Source: Dromaius novaehollandiae
Lineage: Eukaryota; Chordata; Aves; Casuariiformes; Dromaiidae
Reading direction: 5' to 3'
DNA: 64,000 nt
Assembly (NCBI RefSeq): GCF_036370855.1
Contig: NC_088102.1
Coordinates: forward strand, 70,255,601 to 70,319,600
Position numbers and translations under genes: made by a program. The stretch's first letter is position 1. The number at the start of each line of letters is the position of its first letter. Shown piece by piece: positions 35,901 through 47,900 of this stretch. The notes under the pieces were generated by a model. That model had not been told where the DNA came from and searched no databases. It saw nothing but the letters and a program-made list of their open reading frames with translations.

Positions 35901-38900
35901 AGAGGGGAGCTCGGGAAAAGCATCCCTGGATCCGCTTTGCAGCCGCACTGGGGCGCGTGACCGACGTCCTCGTTTTCCTCCTTTGTACAGAGCCTTTTTG
36001 AGGACAAGGAGAGAGCGGAGCAGCAGTCCTCTTCTCCTCCAGCCCCAGCGAGGGCTCTCGATTGCCGCCTGCCAGCAGGCCAGACGCAGCCAGCCTCTTC
36101 CACGGCCTTATTTCTCACCGCCTAACTGCTGCCGAGCCTGAAGCCAGCTCCGGGTGCAGGCCTGTGCTCTGGAAACACAGCTCTCCCGCCGGGACTGCAG
36201 GGGAGAGGAGCCTCGCTGTCCCTCTGCGGCGAGGGACGAGGACAGGTCGCTGTCCCTTGGGCAGTGACAAAAAGACAGCACGCAAAGGAAATCATCCAGG
36301 GAGAAGAAACGCAGGGGATGCCCTGCGGCAAGAGGGGGGCAGAGAGACAGCAGAAAGAGGGATCGGGGGGCTGGACGAGCTGCTTCTGCCCCGATCTGCT
36401 GGGACCGGGAGCAGGCTGCTCTGCCCCAGCACCTCTTTGGGCAGGATGAGAGCAGGCACCTGGCGGGCTGGGGGGGTCGAGCGGAGACCTCGGCAAGTCC
36501 CCTCCCACCTCCGTCGCCCTACGAGTCTCCGATCAGCACCTGCTCCTCCTCGCGGCTCTCGCTGGAGTCCTCGGCCTTCCTCTGCCGCGCCGACGCCGGG
36601 GCGGCGGGCGGCCGCCGGCCGGGATCCGTCGCCTCTCCCAGCCGCTCGCCATCTGGGGACGGGAACGGAGAAAGGAGTGAGACCGCGGCCCGCTCCCGGC
36701 CAGCCTCGGAGACGGCGCGCGGGGGACCAGCGCGGACCCCGTCGTCCCCCCCTCGACACGAGCTCAGACACGCGTTTTTAGGGGCGGCCGCGTCCCGCGA
36801 ATCCCCTTTGGCCGGCCCCCGGCAGCTCCCCGCCTTGCCGCGGCCGCCCGTCTCCCTCCGGCTGGAGCGCCGCTCGCTCCCACGCGGAGCTTCCCGCGCC
36901 CCCATCCCAGCTGCTCTCGTCGGGCATCGCAGCCTCCCACAGCCGGAGGCGGCGATCATGTTTTCCAGAAGGGGAAAAAAAAAAAAAAACCCTGCAATAT
37001 CGTTTTTACGCTAGAAATCCCCTGCCCCATCACTTGCTGCATTTTGCCTATTGAAAGGTTTTTTTTTTTTTTCTCCAGTTTACTATCCATCCTCCCCCTC
37101 TTTTCTTCTCCATCCTCCCCACTGGGGAAAAACAAACAAACAAACACAAAACCCCACACAAACGGATAAAATGGAGGGAGGCACGAGCTGAAGCCGCAGC
37201 ACGGGAGGAGAGAACGTGGTTGCAAGTCCCTCGCGGCCCTTCCACCTTCGGAGGTGGGTTTCACGCGAAAGCAGCAGCCCTGGCTTTTCCCCTCGCCTCA
37301 TTTTTTGCAGCAGCCACCCGGGCTGGGACCGTGGCATTCGGCATCCACTCAGGTCTCCCGGGGGGGAAGGCAAGTGCCTGTATCCCCCGGGATGCTCCTC
37401 TCCCGCCGCAAGAGATGCACCGGCCACGGGCTCGCGCGAGCCCCCGTCCCTGCTGCTTCCCTGTGTCCTCAGCCAAAACCTGGCCCCGCGGCAGAGCTGC
37501 CGCCAGGAACCCATTAGGGCAGGGTTAATTGCACTGTTTTGCATCTAAATTAAAAACCCACGGAGCGGTGGCGTTTAAGTAATGCCGAGGCGGTGACACC
37601 GATCGAATGAAACCTGCACGCCCGCAGCAAAAGCCTGGCTCCTCTCTGCAGGCATGGCAGCTGCGCGGAGGCAACTGCTCGCTCGGAGAGGTGACCGCGT
37701 CCCGGGAGGAGGAAAAGCGCCAGCAAAGCCGTAGGGAAAAAAAAAAGGCTTCTGCGACAGTGTTTATTCTTCTGCAATTCAAATATTGGGTATGAAAGTC
37801 AAGGACAGTATTAGCAAAAAAAAAAAAATCAAATGCTAATAAGTGTGGCTATGTGTGGGAACTGGAAATAAATGTCCCCCCTTGAATAAAGAAAGGAAAG
37901 AAAACAGCAGCTAGGACCAACTGGCAACGAACATCGGTTTGCCGGAGGGAAAGGAAAACGCTCCCCAAAGACGCAGTCCCTCCGCTCCGAAGCTCGCCTG
38001 CTCCAGCGAGAGGAGCGGATCAGGGAAGGCGAGAAGGGAAGGGGGGAACAGCGAAGAGCAAAGAGCAAAGAAAAGAAAAAAAATCCTCTTTTGCCGCTCA
38101 CCCTGAGCGTGGAGAAGTCAGGCCCCGGGAGAGCACGACAGCCTCGAGGTTTTTCAGTCCAGCCTCCTGGCACCGGGAGTTGCCGCTGGCTACAACAAGA
38201 TCTCCTCGACGAGCCGGAGGGAGAAACGTTGCTTAAAAGCAAAGTCAAACGCGGGAGAAGAGGCTCATTCAGGCCCGTGACCCTGGGAAGCGGGTATGGA
38301 AAAACCAGCACGTCCTTCCCGATAGCATCCCACGAGCCGGCAACGAGAGCTCGGCGAGGGACGGCTGTACCTCCGCGAGCGCCCCGGACGAGGCAAGCCG
38401 CGGTTCCTCCGCTGCGTCTTCTCCCCAAACACCAAATTTTGGCCAGGACCAGCCAAAGCCACTAAGGGATTCTGCTCCGTCCTCCCGTGGCTCTGCTCAC
38501 CTCGGCCAGGCCCTCGGCAGGGAAAGGACGGGGCACCGATTCCCTCCCGTGCCTTGCACCGTTGACCTCCCAGGCCCTAAAATAGCCGTGGAAGAGCCGT
38601 CCGTGCCACCGGTCCTCTCCCGGACCCCCGGTGCATCAGGCAAGCCCTCCCCGAGTCACAGGCACCCCGCTAGGGCCGGGAGCCCATCGTGGGACGAGAC
38701 TAGATGCCCTGAGTGCAAACGACCGAAAACCGGGAGCCCCCACGGGTTCGCCGGGCCCCGGGAGGCGGGTTTTCCGTTGTCGCGGCCGTACAAACCCCTT
38801 CTCAGCGCCTGTCCCCATCCCGTCCCGCAGCCCTTCCTCCGGGAGCCGCGGTGCACAGAGGTGCTTTCAAGCAGCGATTCCCTGCCTCCGCGCCGCCTTT

Positions 38901-41900
38901 TCTTCCCCTTCTGCTCGGCGGCACCCAGCTCGCTCGCCCCGAACACAGCCCCTTTCTTCAGGCGGCTTTCGGCGCTGGACTTTCTCCCGCGGCTCCTGGA
39001 GCCTGGCCAAACCCGCCGGCTCGTTCAGCGATGCCCCCTCCGCTGCGCTCGCTCCCTCTTCTCCCAGTTGCTCCTAATCAGCTTCCAGGGCACGGGAGCT
39101 CGTGGCAAGCTCGCTCCGCTCTCGCCCGCCGCGGATCCGGAGCCTCGTCGCCCAGGGATAAATCCGGACGCAGCCCGGCAAGCCGAGCCGCCTGGTCCGC
39201 CTCCTCCGGATCGGCGCGGGTGCTTCGCTCGGGGTACGTATGTGGGAAGCTCAGATCCGCCGAAGGATCGGGGCTGGGACGAGCCGAGCGGCTTCCCCGA
39301 CTCGCGCCGTGGCCCTGCCGACGGATGTGCGGCTCCGACAAGCTCCGGTGGCTCGACACGAAGACTTTGCACAGGGCTCGAGACTGATCCATTTCTCCTA
39401 CTTCATGCAGGAGCGCAGAGACTCCAGCTCGCCCCTTTGCCTTGGCGGAGGGGGCTGCCGGGGGCGTTCGGAGGGAATCGGCTCCTCTCATCTTCCTGCC
39501 AGCTCACCTGGGATCTCCCAGGGAGTCCTGGATGCTCCACAATGAGGCGGACACGCAATAAATGCAATTAACAGCATAATTAGCGCAATAAAGCGGCGCG
39601 GTCGAACAGCAACCGGCCAACAAAAGGCCATAAAATCACATTTGCTAGCGGACGGCTCCGGGGGGTCTTGCAGGGGACGGCCCGCGAGCCCTTCCCCAAA
39701 AAGAGATCCCAAAGAGCACCAAGGAGGCACCCCGGCCCCAAGCGCAGCAGCCAGGCGGGAGCCGCCGCGTAATCCCTGTATTATTTATAGCCACTTTCCC
39801 ACCGAGCTTTTCCTCCGGAGCAGACGCGAGGAGCGATTCAGAAGGAAAAAAAAAAAGAGAAATCAAAGGAGGCCAGTAATGAGGAGCCCGGAGAGGACTT
39901 GCTCTCCGGTGGAGAAAGCACGCGGCGGTTCCCAACGGAGCGAACCGCCGCTGCCGCGCTGCGAGAGGCCCTCGGGGGCTGCAGGGCTCAGCCGGAGCCC
40001 CCCGCTCGCCTCCGGCCCCCGCCAGGCCCTGCTGGCTGACGTCAGCTCGAGATCCAGGCGAGCTGGCTCCGACGGGCGAGGACTGGAAAATAACGGTATT
40101 GGAGCAAAACGTCAAGCCAGAAGCCGAGCCCCGAGATCGCGTGCTGCAAACACAGCGTGCTTAAATGGCAATTTGGGAATGCCACCGCCGAGCCGCCTGG
40201 GAGCTGCGGTTTGGCTTCCCAGGCGTCATTTCTCCTTTGAGGGCTCGAGACCTCGGCCAGCCTCTGCCCCCCGCGTCACCCCTTCGCTGAGCCCACTGCT
40301 ACGCGTCCCGGGGGCTGCTAGGGAAGCGGAAAGACCTTGGGAAAGTGAAACACCCCTATCTACACCCCGGCCGTGACAGCTCCTCTGCTCCAGCCGCGCG
40401 GCTCGCGGGGAAAGAGGCGTCCGCAGCATGAAGTCGGCATCGCCGGAGGCTTGCCGGCATCCTCGCCGGCACCCACGCTGGGAAGGCTGAAGAAGGAAGG
40501 AGCAACGAGTGCATGGAAGCCTTTTTTCCCGGGCCTCCAGCTTCTTTTGGACACGTCAAGGGAGACCTCAGCGGTCTCCCCAGTTGCCTCCACGCTGCAG
40601 GAGGTAAAGCTCCCCCATGGCCTCGGACGCGAGCCCAGGAACGCTGGGTTTGCTCGGCACAGGGCCGGCAGAGGAGGCATCACCGCCGCTCCTCGCGAGA
40701 GCCCACGTCCCAGCGGCAGCTACCCTGACACGCACACGGTGACCGGAGCGGCGAGGACGGCGACGGGCAGATTTAGCTCTCTGCTCCTGATGAGAAATCC
40801 CCCCGGAGGTTGCCATCTGCCTCTTCTGGCTTCCAATTCCCGCAACAAAATTCCCACTGAACGGGAGATGCCGAAGGAAGCGAGATCCGCTTGCAGCCAA
40901 ACCCAGAAGAGCCTGTCCGCCGCTGTCCTCGACGTGTCCGGGGACAGGGCTGGAACGGGGTGCCAGAACGAAGCCGTATCGGTGTGATCAGACCTACACC
41001 TTAACCTGGGTCTCTACAGTCAGGCTGACGCTCCCTGTAAACAGAAGCTGTTGATAACGCCAAGTGGCACCACAACCCCCGCAGGAACACGCAGGACGGG
41101 CGCCTGTCCCAGGCCGTCCACCCCGAGGGGTAACTTCAGCCCCAAACGCACCTCGCAGCAACGTGGGCTCGCTCCCCGCTTCTGCCTTGGGGAAGGAGCC
41201 TGCCGGAGCAGCCAGCTCCAGCGCTCAAAGTCAGGCAGAATCACGGAGGTCCTTCGCAGGCTGGAAAAACGTGATGGTCTGGATGAATTCCTCTTTGCCA
41301 CCCCTTCATCCAACCCCTGCTTGGCTGTGCTTCGCTGAGCACCACCGTCAGCCCCTCCAGGACATCTTTGGGCCACCAGACAAACGTGGGAGATGGGCTG
41401 GAAGCCCTCAGAAAGGGCATAAGCTCAGGCGTGGGGTATTCAGCATACCCAAAACCTTGGAGAGGGCTGGACTGGCCGTCCTGACCCTCAGTGTCTTGGT
41501 TTGTCCCTCTGCTGTGTCACTTGGCATTTCCCCTGAAGAGGACGCGGCAGCAACACGTGCCCACGAGCGGTGCCGGGGGCTGAGGAAAGGTGGGCTCTCC
41601 CGCGGCAATCATCCTCCTTTAGATTTTGAGGCTCATCTTCTAAGTGCAGATGAACTCTAGCTGCCCCAAAGTCTGAATTTGGATCTCCAAACCTCTCTGG
41701 ACACTTGGTGTTCTCCAAATCCAAAGGAAGGTGGGAAGGGACAGGGACAACGCTCTCCCAGCTCTGTAGTGCCTCTCCAGAGGGAGTCCAGCTAGCCCGA
41801 GTCTGTCTGCGTCTCTGGCAAACGCTGCAAGACTTCCATGATGAAATCCTTCCCCTGACAAACCATTTCATCCGTCCCTTTCCTCCCCAGGGAAAAAAAG

Positions 41901-44900
41901 CACAACTCAAACCCTAAAAAAAGTCACGCAACATGTCAACATCAGCAACAAAAGGAAAAAAGCACCCTGATCTTGAGGGAAGCATCGCGCTGGAAAGCGA
42001 GGGGGAGCAGGGACTAGCTCGTGGTACCACGCGGAGCTAAGACACCGCAGCGCTGGGCAGCAACGTCTCGAGGGAGACATGAGCAGATCCACGCCACGAC
42101 CCATCACAGCCCTGAGATGCCCCCAGGAGGGTTCCCCCTTTTTGGGGGGTGGTGTGAACAAGCGTCCTCCTCGGCACGGCACCAGGCTGCCTCCGGACCC
42201 ACCGACAAGCCCCTGTGCCCAGCAGCTCCCATCAGTCCGGCAATCCCTGCTGCCTCGGCTAAGCCTCACTGCGTTCACACCCTCGTCCTCAGTCCCTTGC
42301 TGGCCACCTTGCCACGTCCCCCGCCACGTCCCCAAGCATGCAGCAAGGACGAGGCGAAGGAGCAGCACCCCAAAGCCTGCCCTGCTGTGCCGAGTTTGCA
42401 ACCCCGGTGCTGCAAAGGCAGAAGAGACCAGCAAGGGGCTGAGCAGGAGAGAACACGAGCACCATCGAACATCTCTCTAGCCAGCACAGCTGCTTTAGTG
42501 GACCCCGGTTTACCTTGAGGGAGCTCCTGAAGCTCCTGGTTTCTCCTGCAATACAAACTGCAACATCCCCCTGGTCACCTGAGACCACGCCAAGCCCTGG
42601 TGCCTCTTCCTCCTGCTTTTCAGCCCTCGCTTCAGCCCGGAATCAGCGTTTGCACCACTGCGGGGTGGTTGTCTCTCCGTGTCCAGCCTAAAAGAGGAAA
42701 CCAAGAGGCCCTCAAGCTCCCCAGAGAGCCCTCAGAGCAGCTCAGCTGGGCACCTGGGCTGGCCGCGGGGTCCGGTCCCGCACCGCGAGGATCCCACACG
42801 CCCCGCCGTGACGGCCCGCTCTGATCTCACTGCGGAGACGAGACACAAGCCGACAGGTACCAGCCACCTCCATCCCGTGCCTTGGCCTCCCGGGACACCA
42901 CAGAGCTGAGCGCAGCCCCCAAAAGCTGTGAGTGTTTTTAAGCTTTCCGGATGGTCGGCTTGGCCCTCCCCGCAGCTCCCCAGGGACTAGGGGCACCCTG
43001 ACGTGACACAGGCACCCGCCGGAGCAGCCAGCAGCGTCGTGGAGGGAGCACGAACGCGAAGCGAGGCGACATTTCGACCCAGACACGCTGCGGTGCTGGT
43101 GTTTACATCGGTGCCATCCCACCGGTTTAATCACCGGCAGCTCGGCTCTCTCCAGCGCCGGCCCCGGCTCTGAGTCAGCAGCCAGACAAGACGGAAGCAC
43201 GAGCTTCCCCCCGCCACCAATCGTCTTAATGGGCTGTTAAGCAATTATAATTAGGCATTAAGTGTCAATATTGCAAACCCCTTCCGCCGCTCCGAAAATT
43301 CAGCACGAGATGCGCCGCCCTCCGGGAAACGGCACTGCGAGCCGCTCGCAGGGATGCCGGCAGACACGGAGAGCGTGCCGGGCGCCGCGCATCCACGCGG
43401 AGAAGGTACCCGCCGGCGCACGCGGCATCCCGCACGCAACCCGGGTCGAGCGCCTTTCCCTCGGCAGCGTCACGCCATCGGTCCCCGGTGCCTCTGCTCC
43501 CGGCAAGAGCGCGCGCAGGGCCCTGCCGGGTCTGGTGCTGGAGGTCTTTCGAAGGCACGGGTCTACCAAGCCTCCTTCGTGCCGAGGCGGAAAAATCACC
43601 AGCCGTCCTCGCGACAGCTTTCGCTGCTGGGCAGAGGTTTTTCGGAGCCTGCCAGGGAGATGTTTCCAGTCTCCCGCACCCCACTGCCTCAGCCCGACAG
43701 CCCGGCACGGCCAAGACGGGTGACAGGCGCCATATAGACGCGTCGAGCAAATAAGGGCTCCAGCCGAGCTGGCTAAGCGACGGCAGGCGATGGGACGGAC
43801 GCGAAGGGGGCTGGCGGGCATCTCCCGCGCGGGGACAGCGCAGAAGAGGCGACGGGGCCGAGGCCAGCAGCGGCGGGAGGGCAATCGCCCGGACGACCCT
43901 GCCTGCCCACGCAGCGCGGCGTTTCGGCCGCTCTCGCCCGCTTAGGTGACGCTTACGTCTACGCTTGGCTCAGGAAAGGGCTTAGTTTCTGTAATCGGTA
44001 GCGGGAGGAAGGAGAGGAGCCAAGTGCTGCTTGGAGGGCACCACGGGGTCCACGGTGGGCACCCCGTTTCCAGCAGACCACGCTTGCACGCTGCTGGACC
44101 GCAGCCTTCCCGTGCCCCCGGGCAGCACTGGGGTGGCTTCCTCCCCGCGCCGGCAGTGCCCCAAGGCACAGGGGATTTGAGGAGGGAACTAGAGGAGCGG
44201 GGGGTTTTTTTAATCATCCCTCCCCCCGAACCAATCGGTTTTGTGCTGTTTACCCACTCCGTGACGTTCCCCGCAGCTGGAGCAATGGAAATCAATGCTG
44301 GTTCGCTCAGGGCTGGCGACGGAGCTGCTATTTGAGACCAGTCAGGCCGACGGACGCACGCGGGTGTCACGGACCGCCGAGAGAGGCAACACCAGCGTTT
44401 GCATGCCTCCAAGCGCTTCATTACCCTGCCTCCCCTTGCACATCGAGGGCACACGAATCTCCCCCGGCTTGCACCTCGTTTTACGTATATTGGCCTATAT
44501 CCCCCCACCTCTAGCTTCGCTTCATTTTGCGCCAGCTCCAAAGGTGCAAACGGAGCTCGCTGGAGCGGCGCTGGGCCGACCACGGACCAGGTTGCGGCAG
44601 GGCGATGCTCGCTTCCCGCAGCGAGGATTTGGCCCTTGGCGCTAAGGCTTTCAGATTTCTAAGGTTTTCCAGATTTCCAGCCTGTGCCTATGACCTCTTT
44701 CCCCTCATTCCCATTGCCTTGGTGCGTTTTAAAGTTCCCCTTTATTTCCAATATATACGTGGCGGCCGACCCAGCTGAGCCCTACGCCTTTAAGGAGACC
44801 AGCACAGCAAGGGAGCATCCGTCTCCATTCAGCCTGCGAGCGCGGACGGCCTCCGCCTCCCCCTGAAATCCTCCCGCGCCGGGCTCCGCTGCGCATCCAT

Positions 44901-47900
44901 CGCCCGCGTGCCGGATCCATCGGTCAGCAGCCAGCTCCCATCAATCTCATCCCCCCCCCCCCCGAAATCCCTCCTGCCCTGCCATCGCCTAGGCAACGAG
45001 CGCTCAAAGAGGGACGGGGCGCAGCGCGGATGAGCCGCCGCCGCCTCCGAGACGGCTGCTCCGCAGGGAGCGGCTCCGGAGAGACCCGGCCGCGGCGGAG
45101 GGAAGGAGCCGGAGGGGAGCGCCGCGAAGGCGGGCTCCCCAAACCGCCACGCCAAAAGCTCTTGGCGCGTGGAAAAGGCCGGCGGCGCGCATTCTGCAAA
45201 GCATTTCCCCCTCCCCGAGCGTTTCCAGATGTATAGCGCCTGTGCTTTCTAAGCAAAGTAATTTTTTTAATGAAAAACGTCATGCCTGCCACTTCCCCCT
45301 CTCCCCCTGCCCGTCCCGGCCCTCGTGGCCGTCACCGCACGGCCGCGGGGAAGCCGAACGCTGGACCGCCTGGCTCCAAAGCCAGCTGCCGACACGCGCA
45401 CATCACCCGCCGGGACTCCCTTACGGATAACCCGGAGGCATCTCCCGGGCCAGCCAGGTCCGCGGGCCACCGGCGCGCAGGGACACGCGCGTCCTCTGCC
45501 GCTGCCGGCTGCGGGGACCGGCTCGCCCGGCCCTTCCCCTTCACCCACCTGCTCCGCGCGGCTGAATCGGCTCTTTGACGCCGGAGCTGGCGGCTGGCGA
45601 AGGCGGGCCGGGCGGCACAGAGAGGGCCGTGACTGCCGCCTCGCAGCTGGCACCCCGGGCGAGACGGGCTCTCCTCCCGGTGTCCCTCAGCCCCCTGCTA
45701 CGCTCAGGGAAAATCGGAGGCAAAAAGCCTGGATGCATCCAAGGATAACCCTGCTCCGAGGCCTGAACCCCGGAGGGACTGCGGAGACGCGGATGCCACC
45801 CTATAGCCAGCCTTCGGCCGCCCCGGCATCCCTCTGCCAGCCGAGGCAGGTAGGAAGCTCCGCTTCCCGCTCTCTCCCTGCCGGCAAACGCCCCGGGAGC
45901 CGGAGCAAGGCAAATACCGACAGCGCCTGGCAGGGCAGGAAGCCGGTTCCCCCCCCGGTCCCCGCAGCCAGGCCTCTAATCAGCTCAGCGCTCGTCCCCA
46001 GCCCCTGCTGCAAAGCAGGCGACAGCCGCCCTCCCTCCTTCCCCCGCGGGCAGGCACGGCCTTAACGCACGTGGCCGTGATACGGGCGAGGGGCACGTTA
46101 CGTTCTCCTCCCCGGGGGAGGGCGGCTTTCGGCGCTTGCCGAGGGTTTGCACGCTCCAGTACAAGCATCCTGCTGTTCCCGGCAGCAGAACAGATGCGGT
46201 ACTTCGGAAAGCAGGGCAGGACACCACGTATCGCAGCACCATCCCCTCCGCGCCGCTACGCAGGGCTCCGATTTCCTCCCCGCTGGGCAAGAAGAGCCTT
46301 TTGCTGGCCGTGCCGCCGCGGCGGGAGCCCTCCGCATCCGTGGGGAAGGCGGGCAGCGCGCTGGACGGGAGACGGGGCCGGCCCCGGGCCCGGCAGCTGT
46401 GCCCGTCTCCCATTTTCCTTCCAGGGAGCTCTTGGCGGGCCAGGACAGCTACAAAGAGCCGATTCAGGAGAGGGGAGCACCTAAGAGCGAGGCCGCGAGT
46501 CCCGCCAAGCCGGGCGAGGCAAACCAGGTCACAGCCCGGAGCGGGAATGAGCGGTCCCGGAGAGGCCTGCCCCCGAGGCCGGGCTCTCCGTGCTCCGAGA
46601 GCAGCTCTCCCGCCACCCTTTCCAACCGAACCTTTCCAAAGGGCTCTTCCTAATCCTGTTCCCTTCCCGCTCCTGGCGTGTGCGGAGAAAGGGATGAAAC
46701 CACCGAGTTTCGCGGAATTGCAGCCTTCCCGTTAAAATAAAAGCACATCGGACAACCTGCAGCCGGGGAGCAGCACAGAAAACGGGAATCCTACGAGCTC
46801 TTCCCTGCCGGATAGCTGGCTGCAGGCCCCGGAGAGCGAGACAGGGACGTGGCCGTGGGGGACAGACCGAGCTACGGCTCGCAGCGTTTTCGGGAGCCCT
46901 CTGCACCCTGAACCCCCCTCTGCCCCGGGGCACCGGCAGCCCTTCTTCAAGGGAAGGCTCACAACGATGCCGACGTCAAAAAGTGCCATTTTCCTCCCCA
47001 AATGACGCTGCTTTGGCCTTGGAGAGGCCAAACACCCTCGAACACCCCGCAAAACCCTCCCGACACCTGGTTTGCAGCACTTGACTTACAAACCCGTCAC
47101 TCATTTGGCACCGGCAACATCCCCACCGCACTAAATCACCTCCTTCAGCGAGATGGCTGCCGGGGGGAGAAGGACCAGCCAAGTGCCCCCTGTTAAGAGC
47201 CATTTTATATCTTTACTGTAATTTTTCCGCTCTTTTTTTTCCCCCCTCCACCTGGCACACAAGCATTTCCACCCCATTGACTCAGAGCGGTTTCCAGCCG
47301 GGAGAACACCGTAATGGCCTCATTATTTCAGATGAGGAATCCGTGTGTTAAATTAGGCAGAGAAGGGTAATTATCTACTTGTAGAAGATAAGAAACAGGG
47401 GGTGTTTTATCAGGAACATAATGCCAGCGTGGTTCCCGGCCAGGTCCCTGCACCGAGCGGCCCCACGGATGCAGGAAGCCGCGAGGCTTTGCCCAGTGTC
47501 CCCATTCCCCTCCAGACCACTTCTCCCAGACTATTGAATATTAAATTAAAAGGAGGTTGGTCCGGGGCTCTTCCTCTTCGCTGCCCGGGGCGGCTGCCAG
47601 CGGGTCACACCTGCGCTTGCAGGGGCGGATGCCCGCGAGGTGCAAAGCGTGTCCCCCCCGCCCCGGGGAGGTCACCGTGCCCTGCTCGCCCCGTTCGCTT
47701 GTCCCAGCCCAGGGACACCCGCTAAGCTCCCAGGAAGATCAGGTGTCGGCTGTGCCGAGCAGCTGGACCCGGCGCGCGTTGCCTTGCCGGAGTCTCCCGC
47801 AAAAGCCGGGAGGTGGAGAAGAGCAGGGCTTGCCTCCCAGGACGTGGCCTCGGGAAGGGAGTCCTTCCCCGGCGTGGCACCAGGCCAGCGTCACCTGCCC

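Noticed and set aside
38549-39571. 340-codon plus-strand open frame in B4GALNT4 intron 1
   Set aside because: Low-complexity Pro/Arg/Ser composition, no domain, overlapping open frames on both strands, typical of GC-rich DNA.
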